Positions 1-7,840 of a DNA stretch of 64,000 nucleotides are shown here, piece by piece. The stretch's first letter is position 1. Each line of letters opens with the position of its first letter. The position numbers and the translations under genes were made by a program. A model generated the notes under the pieces. That model saw only the letters and a program-made list of their open reading frames with translations, did no database searches and had not been told where the DNA came from. Source of the stretch: Elusimicrobiota bacterium (GTDB taxonomy: Bacteria; Elusimicrobiota; Elusimicrobia; UBA1565; UBA9628); assembly GCA_016212795.1 (NCBI GenBank), contig JACRDT010000034.1:81479-145478 (forward strand). The letters run 5' to 3'.

Positions 1-2
1 AC

Positions 3-632
3 TGGGTGCCGGTCGAGGCCACCATGGTCGGCAGGCCCTTCGGCGAGGCGGTGCGCAAGGCCCTCTACGCCTACAAGACCGAGAGCGCCAAGGGCGCGGT
101 CAAGGTCATCGACTTGAGGAAGGCCTGGCAGACCTACGAGCCCGCGACCCTGCCCACCGCGGACTGGACCTCGGAGGTCCCGCCGGCCGACGTTTGGCAC
201 AAGCGCGCCGACCCGGACCTGGCGGCCTGGGCCAAGGACCGGTACTCCTTCCTCAAGAAGCACTACGAGGAGGTCCTGCGCGATTTCCCGGACGACCTCG
301 ACTCCCTCAACGAGCTCGGGGTGCTCGAGCACGAGGCCGGCGACAAGGACGCGGCGCGCAAGCGCTTCGGCCAGGTCCTCGCCGTCGACCCCGCCAATGC
401 CGCGGCCTGGAACAACACGGGGACGCTGGAGTTCCTCTCGGGCGACTACGCGGCCGCCGAGGCCGGCTACCTCAAGGCGACGGGCTCGGACCCCGCCGAC
501 CCGGACCTCTGGCTCAATCTGATGCGGTGCGCGGTCAAGCTCAAGGACGCCGGGAAGGCCCGCCGGTACGCGGACAAGGCGGTGTCCCTCGACCCGGGGT
601 TCGGGCCGGTCGTCGAGACCTGGCTCAAATAG
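3..632 (+). CDS. TPR-containing protein, 3' part (5' end outside window)
   Basis: The reading frame is open to the window edge, so the true start lies upstream; a GTG at 6 is only the first possible start inside. The visible 209 residues begin with WVPVEATMVGRPF, which resembles the end of a transglutaminase-like fold (inference). At least three tetratricopeptide repeats follow (about residues 80-205), with the usual A/G/Y pattern and DP turns such as AVDPANAAAWNN. TPRs are protein-interaction scaffolds. The stop lies 17 nt before the next ORF, so the two are probably co-transcribed. The specific role is unknown. Confidence 0.7.
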   Translation, partial: WVPVEATMVGRPFGEAVRKALYAYKTESAKGAVKVIDLRKAWQTYEPATLPTADWTSEVPPADVWHKRADPDLAAWAKDRYSFLKKHYEEVLRDFPDDLDSLNELGVLEHEAGDKDAARKRFGQVLAVDPANAAAWNNTGTLEFLSGDYAAAEAGYLKATGSDPADPDLWLNLMRCAVKLKDAGKARRYADKAVSLDPGFGPVVETWLK

Positions 633-649
633 TACTGGGAGGGAGCGAC

Positions 650-1246
650 ATGATGAACAAGGCGTGGATGACGGCGTGCGCGTTCTCGTTGGCGGTCTGC
701 GGGCTGGCCGCGCCCGGCGTTTCTGGCGCGGAGCAAGGCGGCGGGACGGCGCCGGCGGTGTCGGTCGCGCCCGCGGCGCCACCCTCGCCGGCGGCCGCGG
801 CCCAGCAGGAAGGCAAGCCACGCAAGTCGCGCTTCCGGGTCTGGTTCGAGCACCTGAAGCAGGGGCTGTCCGAGTCGGCGGTGCAGGGCCAGTACCAGAA
901 GGCCAGGGTGACGGCCGTGGCCGCGGTGCGCGGGACCAAGCAGGGGGCCGAGGACCCGGACAAGCCCAGCTGGAAAGGCGGGGCCAAGACCAAGAAGGCC
1001 GTCGAGCTCAAGAAGGAGCGCCAGGAGTTCGGCAAGGCCGTGGACCTCATCCTGGACGGCAAGGCCAAGGAGGGCGTCGCGGCGCTCGAGGCCTTCGAGA
1101 AAGCCCATCCCAAGAGCACGCTCCTGCCGGAGGTGGCCGAGGCCAAGTCGAAGGCCAAGGAGATGGAGGTCTCGGAGGCGGCGGCGGAGGAGGAGAATGT
1201 CGCCGCGCCAGTCTCGAAGTCCGAGGAGTCGAAGAAGACGCCGTAG
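650..1246 (+). CDS. Secreted protein with Ala/Pro linker and charged C-terminus
   Basis: 198 residues. The start MMNK is preceded by GGGAG at a good distance. A signal peptide (about residues 1-26, ending near GVSGA) is followed by an Ala/Pro-rich linker, a basic stretch (KPRKSRFRVWFEHLKQG) and an amphipathic TPR-like pair of helices (about 120-170). The tail is acidic and lysine-rich. No family is recognised. It probably acts in the periplasm or envelope with the TPR protein encoded just upstream. The signal-peptide end APGVSGAE is encoded by a family B palindromic repeat. Confidence 0.65.
   Translation: MMNKAWMTACAFSLAVCGLAAPGVSGAEQGGGTAPAVSVAPAAPPSPAAAAQQEGKPRKSRFRVWFEHLKQGLSESAVQGQYQKARVTAVAAVRGTKQGAEDPDKPSWKGGAKTKKAVELKKERQEFGKAVDLILDGKAKEGVAALEAFEKAHPKSTLLPEVAEAKSKAKEMEVSEAAAEEENVAAPVSKSEESKKTP
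701..735 (+). repeat. Family B palindromic repeat, copy 1 (intragenic)
   Basis: GGCCGCGCCCGGCGTTTCTG followed by GCGCGG: a 7-bp stem CCGCGCC/GGCGCGG around a 10-nt loop. It encodes APGVSGA at the end of a signal peptide. The same core occurs at 1553, 25070, 25130 and 33665. Confidence 0.6.
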
Positions 1247-1339
1247 CCGATTTTGGCCGTGAAACACAGCTCTTTTTCCTAGGCCCATCGGCCCGCAGCC
1301 AGGGGTCCTAGGACCCTGCCTTCCGGCGTCTATCACGCC

Positions 1340-1345
1340 TATTCT
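1340..1345 (+). promoter_or_regulatory. Candidate -10 box six nt before a start codon
   Basis: TATTCT is followed by TTAGGC and then ATG at 1352, the spacing expected of a leaderless transcript. There is no good -35 at 16-18 bp (TGCCTT at best). Upstream, 1278-1320 holds the palindrome GGGTCCTAGGACCC and a CTAGGCCCAT motif, which has a counterpart before the gene at 23712. Confidence 0.4.
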
Positions 1346-1351
1346 TTAGGC

Positions 1352-3316
1352 ATGGTCCGACAGGCCCTGCTTTGCGCGCTGGCCGCGGCGTCTTGCATGC
1401 CGGTCGGCGCCGTCACGGTGAGCCGCGGCGGCAGGACGACGGCTCCTGTTACGGCGGGCAACCAGCCGGTCACGGGCCTGCCGGTCCTCCAGCCTTCGCA
1501 GGGGCTGGCCGGCCCGGGCCTGGGCGCGGCGCTCTCGCCATCCCTTCCTTCCCTGCCCGCGCCCGGTGTTTCTGGCGCGGGCGTGCCGCTTCGATCTGGA
1601 CTGGAGAGCGGCCTGCCCGCGCCATCGGTCCAGGAGCGCGTCGGGCTCATCCAGGAGTTCCGCCGGCAAGCCGGGCTCGCGCCGCTGCCCGAAGCCTCGG
1701 TCGCGCTGCTCGTGGCCGAGGGTCCCAAGGCCGTGGCCGCGGCGCAGCTCGAGGCGGCCAAGACGCTGCTGGCGGGCGTCAACCCGAATTTCTCCGGCGA
1801 GGTCACCAAGGAAGACCTCTTCTTCGACCCCCCCGAGACCCTGGCGCTCAGGAAGGCGGTGGGCTCGGCGCGCCAGGTCATGGCCGGGGCCGCCGTGGGC
1901 GCCCTCGCCGAGAAGCTCTCCACGGACGGCCGCATCGACCCGGCCGCCGTCGACGCCGCGTTCTCGGGCTCGAGGAGGCTCGCGTCTTTGGCCAAGAGCC
2001 TGCCCGGCCCGGGGGGCCGGGCCCTGCTCGACTTCATCGAGGACGGCGCCCCGCGGCAGGCCATCGAGCGCCTCGGCCAGCTCAAGAAGCACGATTCCCG
2101 CCTGCGCGACCCCGGGGCCCGGGCGGCCGCGGACCGGCTGGTCTCGGCCCTGAAGGAGGCGCCGCAGTCCCCGGCCGCCGCCGGCCTGGGCGAGCGGGCG
2201 GAGCTCGCCCGCCGGCTCCTGGCCAAGGGCCGCTACGGCGACGCCCTGGCCGAGGCCAGGGCGATGCTGTCCGCGCTCTCCGTCTCGGGCCTGCGCGAGG
2301 AGACGCGCCGGTTCTTCGGCCTGCAAGCCCTGGGTCTCGACGCCGCCGCGCGCGAGAAGGGCGCCGCCGCCATCTACGGCGCGAGGGGCCTGATGAGCGC
2401 GGCCGCCCTGGAGGAGCACGTGGCCCGGCTCGTGACCTCGGACCCGGGCGCTTACGTCGGAGCCCCGCTGTCCGGCAAGCCCACCCGCCGGCAGTGCTAC
2501 GACGACTGCCCCGTCCAGCAGGCCTACAACCACCCCAAGCTCTCCAGGCTCGCCGAGCAGATGCCCTACCTGACGTTCCTGGCTGCCGTGGAGAGCAGGC
2601 TCGAAGACGACGTGCGCCACCGGGGCCTCATGAGCGTGGAGTCGGCCATCCTCCTGCGCGAGTTCGGCCTAGACATGGTGCGCCGGGGAGCCCCCAAGAG
2701 CGCCGCGGAGCTCGTGGAGCTCCTGAGACGCCACGGCAGCCTGCTGTTTTCGGTGCGCTGGGAGCCCGGCAAGTCCCTCAGGGACCGCGAGGGCGACCAC
2801 GCGGTCGTGCTGCAGGGTGCGTTCCGCGAGGATGGGGGGTGGAATTTCGTGGTCATCGACTCCAACAGGAGCCGGCCCCAGGTCGTCTCGTTCGACGAGC
2901 TCGGCGTGCTGGGCGCGACCGGGTTCGACTCGGTCGAGGTGATGAAGGAGGGCGATCCCCGCCTGCCGGAGCCGCTGCGCTCCGTCGCCGACCCGGCGGC
3001 CCGCCTGCGCCTGGCCGTCAACGCGTTCTACGGCCGCTACGGCGCGCTGCGCCGCGTGGTGCCCTGGTACAAGGCGATGCTGCTGGCCCCCGTCAACTTC
3101 GTCCTCGAGCGGCTTGGCCGCGACCCAGTCGAGCCGTCGTATCGGGAGGACCTGGACGACAACCTCGTCCCGCTGACCCGGGCGCCGGCCGCGTTGACCG
3201 CCGCCGTGCGCCGGGGCCTCAGGCTCCCCGCCGAGGCCTTCGTCACGGTCCCCGACGGGCGCAGGTTCCTCAACCGCATCGTCGTCAAGTCACTCATCTC
3301 CCCCGCGGGGAGATGA
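1352..3316 (+). CDS. Secreted papain/C39-like cysteine peptidase-like protein
   Basis: 654 residues: signal peptide (1-20), Pro/Gly/Leu-rich low-complexity segment (to about 90), a helical region, and a peptidase-like domain at about 370-540. Candidate catalytic elements are RRQCYDDCPVQQA (Cys plus a following Gln), GDHAVVLQG (His) and VIDSNRS (Asp/Asn), in the order expected for papain-fold enzymes. The assignment rests on this motif order only, so activity is inferred. A family B repeat encodes APGVSGAGVPLRS in the linker, and the stop codon lies in a family A-like hairpin. The N-terminal style resembles the protein at 23712. Confidence 0.6.
   Translation: MVRQALLCALAAASCMPVGAVTVSRGGRTTAPVTAGNQPVTGLPVLQPSQGLAGPGLGAALSPSLPSLPAPGVSGAGVPLRSGLESGLPAPSVQERVGLIQEFRRQAGLAPLPEASVALLVAEGPKAVAAAQLEAAKTLLAGVNPNFSGEVTKEDLFFDPPETLALRKAVGSARQVMAGAAVGALAEKLSTDGRIDPAAVDAAFSGSRRLASLAKSLPGPGGRALLDFIEDGAPRQAIERLGQLKKHDSRLRDPGARAAADRLVSALKEAPQSPAAAGLGERAELARRLLAKGRYGDALAEARAMLSALSVSGLREETRRFFGLQALGLDAAAREKGAAAIYGARGLMSAAALEEHVARLVTSDPGAYVGAPLSGKPTRRQCYDDCPVQQAYNHPKLSRLAEQMPYLTFLAAVESRLEDDVRHRGLMSVESAILLREFGLDMVRRGAPKSAAELVELLRRHGSLLFSVRWEPGKSLRDREGDHAVVLQGAFREDGGWNFVVIDSNRSRPQVVSFDELGVLGATGFDSVEVMKEGDPRLPEPLRSVADPAARLRLAVNAFYGRYGALRRVVPWYKAMLLAPVNFVLERLGRDPVEPSYREDLDDNLVPLTRAPAALTAAVRRGLRLPAEAFVTVPDGRRFLNRIVVKSLISPAGR
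1553..1601 (+). repeat. Family B palindromic repeat, copy 2 (intragenic)
   Basis: CTGCCCGCGCCCGGTGTTTC, then TGGCGCGGGCGTGCCGCTTC and GATCTG. It matches the 25130 copy almost base for base and lies in frame in the low-complexity linker of the host gene. A second partial start (GCGGCCTGCCCGCGCC) follows 55-60 bp later, matching the 60-bp period of the tandem copies at 25070. Confidence 0.7.
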
Positions 3317-3318
3317 GT
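3292..3318 (+). repeat. Family A-like hairpin at the end of a gene
   Basis: ACTCATCTCCCC pairs with GGGGAGATGAGT across a 3-nt loop and is followed by AGCTGAG, matching the hairpin plus TAGC layout of family A. The TGA stop of the upstream CDS lies in the right arm. It could also weaken transcription before the next operon, but there is no T-run. Confidence 0.6.
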
Positions 3319-3329
3319 AGCTGAGAAAA

Positions 3330-3338
3330 TGTTATAGT
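3330..3338 (+). promoter_or_regulatory. Extended -10 promoter candidate for the ABC importer operon
   Basis: TGTTATAGT has the TGn extension in front of TATAGT and lies 15 nt upstream of the ATG at 3354. The -35 region is occupied by the family A-like hairpin and shows no TTGACA-like hexamer. Confidence 0.4.
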
Positions 3339-3353
3339 GGGGTTCCGAGGCCC

Positions 3354-4586
3354 ATGAGACCGGCGTTTTCAGCGGCACTACCCGTCCTGCTCGCGGCGCT
3401 CCTGGGCTCCTGCCGGCTCGCCGGCCAGGAACCCAGCGCCGGCCGGACGATCGTGGTCTGGGAGCAGGAGGACGCCCAGGTCTTCCCCTACATCGACTCG
3501 GTCTTCGCGGCGTTCAAGCGGCTCCCCGGCAACGCCGACGTCCGCATCGTCCGCAACCACTACCACACCGAGGACCTGCGCCAGCAGTTCCTGACCGCCT
3601 CCATCGCGGGCAGCCCCCCGGACCTGATGATGAGCCCCTCCGATTTCGCGGGGGTCTTCTCGGTGGCGGGGTTCATCATGCCGGTGGACGGGGTCTTCGA
3701 CCTCTCGGTCTACAACAAGCCGGTCATCGAGGCCATCACCCTCGACGGCCGGGTCTGGGGGGTGCCCATCACCAACGGCAACCACCTCATGCTGATGTAC
3801 AACAAGCGCTTCTCCCCGACGCCCCCTCAGACGACCGACGAGCTCTTCCGGTTCTGCGCGACGCAGGTGAAGCCCAACAAGCTCGACTACTGCATGGCCT
3901 TCAACCTGGGCGAGCCGTTCTGGCTCATGCCGTGGCTAGGGGCGTTGGGCGGCTGGCCCATCGACAACAAGACCCCGACCCTCGACACGCCCGCCATGCG
4001 CCAGGCCGTCTCGCTGGTGGTGGACCTCATCTACGAGAAGAAGTTCGTCCCCATGGAGTGCGAGTACAACTGCACGGACTCGCTCTTCAAGGAGGAGAAG
4101 GTCGCCTTCATCATCAACGGCGACTGGGCCATCTCGACCTACAGGGACAAGATGGGCAAGAATTTCGGCGTGGCTAAAATACCGAGGTTGTCGGCCACCG
4201 GCAGGTGGCCGACACCGATGGTAAGCGGTCGGTATTTCCTGCTCACCTCAAAGCTGTCCGGCCCGAAGCTGGAATTGATCAAACAGTTCGTTTCTTTCTA
4301 CACCAACGAAGAAAACCAGATTGGCCAAGTCAAGTCCCTCATGCGGCTTCCGGCCCTGGCCAAGGCGGCCAGGGCCGGGATCATCATGGACGACCCCATC
4401 CTCAGGGCCTCCATGGAGCAGATCCTGGCGGGCAAGCCCATGCCCATGGCCACCGAGATGCGCGCGGTCTGGGACACGACGCGGCCGCACCTGGGCCGGG
4501 CCGTCAACAAGAAGGCGACGCCCGCGGAGGCCGTGGCCAGGATGCAGGCCGAGGCGGTCTCGAGGATCAAGGAGATGGCCGACTGA
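3354..4586 (+). CDS. ABC transporter sugar-binding lipoprotein (MalE/UgpB-like)
   Basis: 410 residues. A lipoprotein signal ends in LLGSC (Cys20). The mature part has the family-1 solute-binding pattern: TIVVWEQED near the N-terminus, GSPPDLMMSPSDFAG, WGVPITNGNHLMLMYNKRF, AFIINGDWAISTY and the C-terminal helices. It captures a sugar or polyol outside the inner membrane and delivers it to the permeases encoded next; the stop overlaps the next start (TGATG). The family is certain by pattern, but the substrate cannot be read from sequence. Codon use changes around 4170-4330, where nested perfect inverted repeats occur although the protein keeps the family pattern. Confidence 0.9.
   Translation: MRPAFSAALPVLLAALLGSCRLAGQEPSAGRTIVVWEQEDAQVFPYIDSVFAAFKRLPGNADVRIVRNHYHTEDLRQQFLTASIAGSPPDLMMSPSDFAGVFSVAGFIMPVDGVFDLSVYNKPVIEAITLDGRVWGVPITNGNHLMLMYNKRFSPTPPQTTDELFRFCATQVKPNKLDYCMAFNLGEPFWLMPWLGALGGWPIDNKTPTLDTPAMRQAVSLVVDLIYEKKFVPMECEYNCTDSLFKEEKVAFIINGDWAISTYRDKMGKNFGVAKIPRLSATGRWPTPMVSGRYFLLTSKLSGPKLELIKQFVSFYTNEENQIGQVKSLMRLPALAKAARAGIIMDDPILRASMEQILAGKPMPMATEMRAVWDTTRPHLGRAVNKKATPAEAVARMQAEAVSRIKEMAD
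4177..4236 (+). other. Nested perfect inverted repeats inside the binding-protein gene
   Basis: The inner hairpin is GTCGGCCACC (4190-4199), loop GGCA, GGTGGCCGAC (4204-4213). The outer arms are AAATACCGA (4177-4185) and TCGGTATTT (4228-4236). Codons here (AAA, ATA, GTA, TAT) differ from the strong G/C-ending preference around them, while the encoded residues follow the normal family pattern. Confidence 0.6.
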
Positions 4587-5782
4587 TGGACGCCATCCTG
4601 CAGGTCCTGCAGTTCGCCCTGCTCCTCGGCGCGTTCGTGGCGGTGCTGGAGGCGTGGCTGCACTATCATTTCACGTTCCACGACAGGGCCTGGTTCGTCC
4701 CGGGCGGCGTGCTGGGCACGGTCACGCTGGCGCTGGGCGCCGCGCTCCTCGTGTCGGGCCCGAGCGTCGACTGGGCCCGCCTCCTCTCCTTGGCGGCGGG
4801 GGCGGCGGCGGCCGAGGCCCTGGTGGCGCTCTTCTTCAGGCACGTCGTGCGGGGCCGGCACGCCCTGCCCTACATGCTGCTCGCCCCGGCCCTGCTGGGG
4901 CTGGCGGCCTTGATCGCCTACCCCATGTTCTTCGAGGTCTACCTCGCGTTCCACGACCTCAAGCTCACCACCATCATGGCCTGGAGCCGGACCGGGGAAC
5001 TGCCCTTCGTGGGCTTGAAGCACTTCAGGAAGGTGTTCGTCTCGTCGCCGCTCTCCGAGGTCACCTTCTGGCAGCTGCTGCTCAGGACCATCGGCTGGAC
5101 GGCGATCAACGTCTTCTGCCACGTGGCCGGCGGCTTCGTCATGGCGCTGCTGCTGAACTCCGTCACGCGGCTCAAGGGGCTCTACCGGACGCTGCTCATC
5201 GTGCCCTGGGCCATGCCGCAGGTGGTCGCGGTGCTGGCCATGAGGGGGGAGTTCCACTCGCAGTACGGCTTCGTCAACGTCATGCTGGCCAAGCTCGTCG
5301 CCTGGCTGCCGTTCCTGAAGGCCGTCGGGGTCGGCCCGGTCCAGTGGCTCGGCCAGCATCCCTTCCTGACCTGCACCGTCATCAACGTGTGGCTGGGCGT
5401 GCCGTTCATGGCCGTGGTCATCCTCGGCGGGCTGCAGTCCATCTCGCGCCACTACTACGACGCGGCCTCCATCGACGGGGCCTCGGTCCTCCAGCAGTTC
5501 CGGATGATCACCCTGCCGCTCATCAAACCCGTGCTGGCGCCGGCCGTGACGCTCGGGACCGTGTGGACCTTCAACAACATCAACGTGATCTACCTGGTCA
5601 CGGGCCAGGCCGGCGGGACCGAGGATGCCGACATCCTGGTCTCGGCCCTCTACAAGGCGGCCTTCGCCTTCTACCGCTACAGCTATTCGGCGGCGTTCGC
5701 GCTCATCGTCTTCCTGATGCTCTTCGCCTTCTCCATGCTGTGGCTCAGGTACACCAAGGGCTCGGAGTCCGCTTATGAGTAG
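4586..5782 (+). CDS. ABC transporter permease (MalF-like)
   Basis: 398 residues. It starts with MDAILQVLQF at the TGATG overlap with the binding-protein gene. Three N-terminal membrane segments precede a core of about six. The EAA loop that contacts the ATPase is visible as YYDAASIDGASVLQQFRMIT followed by LPLIKP (about 288-315). It forms the transmembrane channel with the MalG-like partner. The extra N-terminal segments are typical of MalF rather than MalG. The stop codon (in TATGAGTAG) overlaps the next start and is supplied by a family A repeat remnant. Confidence 0.9.
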   Translation: MDAILQVLQFALLLGAFVAVLEAWLHYHFTFHDRAWFVPGGVLGTVTLALGAALLVSGPSVDWARLLSLAAGAAAAEALVALFFRHVVRGRHALPYMLLAPALLGLAALIAYPMFFEVYLAFHDLKLTTIMAWSRTGELPFVGLKHFRKVFVSSPLSEVTFWQLLLRTIGWTAINVFCHVAGGFVMALLLNSVTRLKGLYRTLLIVPWAMPQVVAVLAMRGEFHSQYGFVNVMLAKLVAWLPFLKAVGVGPVQWLGQHPFLTCTVINVWLGVPFMAVVILGGLQSISRHYYDAASIDGASVLQQFRMITLPLIKPVLAPAVTLGTVWTFNNINVIYLVTGQAGGTEDADILVSALYKAAFAFYRYSYSAAFALIVFLMLFAFSMLWLRYTKGSESAYE

Positions 5783-6662
5783 CGGGGGGGGGGACGCCGT
5801 TTCATCAAGCCAAGCCGCGCTGGCCGCCCATCGGCGGCGCGAGGCCCTCAAGACCGCGCTCGTCCACGGCGCGCTCGTCCTCGGCTGCGCCGTGTGCGTC
5901 TACCCGCTGCTGAGGATCCTGGCCGTGTCGCTCCGGCCCGGGGACAGGATCATCTCCACGGACCTGTCCATCATCCCGCAGGGGGCGACCTGGGTCTCCT
6001 ACGTCAAGGTCTTCACCGAGACCAACTTCCTGTTCTGGCTGTGGAACTCGCTGGTCATCACGACGGCGACCTCGCTGGTGGGCGTGAGCCTGGCCGCGAC
6101 CGCGGCCTACGCGTTCTCGAGGTTCAGGTTCCCGGGCCAGAAGCTGGGGCTCTCGCTCCTGCTGGGCACGCAGATGCTGCCGGCCGGGATGCTGCTCCTC
6201 CCGCTGTTCCTCATGATCATGAGGCTGCGCCTGATGAACACCTACCTCGGCATGGTCGTCGCCTACTCGGTGTCCTCGCTGCCGTTCAGCATCTGGATCC
6301 TCAAGGGCTACTACGACACCATCCCGAGATCCCTGGAGGAGGCGGCGCTGGTGGACGGCACCTCCGTGTTCGGGGCTTTCTACCGCATCGTGCTGCCGCT
6401 CTCGACGCCGGCGCTGGCCATCGCCTTCCTGTTCAATTTCACCCAGGCGTGGAACGAGTACCTGGTCGCCCGGGTCATCCTCACCGATTCCTTCAAGTAC
6501 ACCTGGACCTTGGGCCTTTTCGACCTGCAGGGCCAGTACCTGACCCAATGGGGGATGTTCGCGGCGGCCTCCCTGATGGTCACGGTGCCGGTCATGGCGG
6601 TCTTCCTGTATTCCTCGAAGTGGCTCCTGACCGGGATGACCCTCGGCGGGGTCAAGGGGTAG
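5775..6662 (+). CDS. ABC transporter permease (MalG-like)
   Basis: 295 residues, six predicted membrane segments. The EAA loop is YYDTIPRSLEEAALVDGTSV, followed by a Pro-rich turn (VLPLSTPALA). It pairs with the preceding permease. The first 13 codons (MSSGGGDAVSSSQ) are encoded by GAGTAGCGGGGG...CCGTTTCATCA, which is the tail of family A, so start codon and N-terminus derive from a repeat. The conserved part begins near residue 24 (LKTALVHGALVLG). A later start is not obvious, and the ATG overlap with the upstream stop favours the assigned one. Confidence 0.9.
   Translation: MSSGGGDAVSSSQAALAAHRRREALKTALVHGALVLGCAVCVYPLLRILAVSLRPGDRIISTDLSIIPQGATWVSYVKVFTETNFLFWLWNSLVITTATSLVGVSLAATAAYAFSRFRFPGQKLGLSLLLGTQMLPAGMLLLPLFLMIMRLRLMNTYLGMVVAYSVSSLPFSIWILKGYYDTIPRSLEEAALVDGTSVFGAFYRIVLPLSTPALAIAFLFNFTQAWNEYLVARVILTDSFKYTWTLGLFDLQGQYLTQWGMFAAASLMVTVPVMAVFLYSSKWLLTGMTLGGVKG
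5777..5808 (+). repeat. Family A repeat remnant (tail only) at the malG-like start
   Basis: GAGTAGC, a run of ten G, then ACGCCGTTTCATCA: the 3' half of the family A consensus without its left hairpin arm. It contains the stop of the upstream gene and the first codons of the downstream gene. Confidence 0.7.
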
Positions 6663-6665
6663 CCT

Positions 6666-7742
<1,077 letters not shown>

Positions 7743-7766
7743 GAGCCGCGGGCAAGGAACTTCCTA

Positions 7767-7838
7767 ATGAAACGGCATCTGCCCCCCCGCTACTCGCCCC
7801 CCCGTATTCGATCCTCCCCTGCGGGGGGGGGCGAGTGA
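7767..7838 (+). CDS. Candidate leader mini-ORF inside family A repeat
   Basis: A 23-codon frame begins MKRHLPPRYSPPRIRSS and ends GGGE. AAGGA lies 9 nt upstream of its ATG. Its TGA (7836-7838) overlaps the GTG start at 7835 of the radical SAM gene (GTGA), the usual signature of translational coupling. Similar frames with the same overlap exist at 17266, 23476 and 36714. Translation is inferred from layout only. Confidence 0.4.
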   Translation: MKRHLPPRYSPPRIRSSPAGGGE

Positions 7839-7840
7839 CA
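7767..7840 (+). repeat. Family A repeat, tail-first copy before the radical SAM gene
   Basis: The copy begins with the tail ATGAAACGGCATCTG, then CCCCCCCGCTACTCGCCC, a CGTATTCGATCCTCCCCTGC insert shared with the copy at 36780-36842, and the G-rich right arm ending GGGGCGAGTGA. The right arm supplies both a purine-rich tract and the GTG start of the next gene. Confidence 0.85.

Noticed and set aside
4205..4585. N-terminal extension of the MalF-like permease
   Set aside because: The frame is open upstream but is a shadow of the binding-protein gene; the TGATG overlap and membrane helix at 4586 fix the start.
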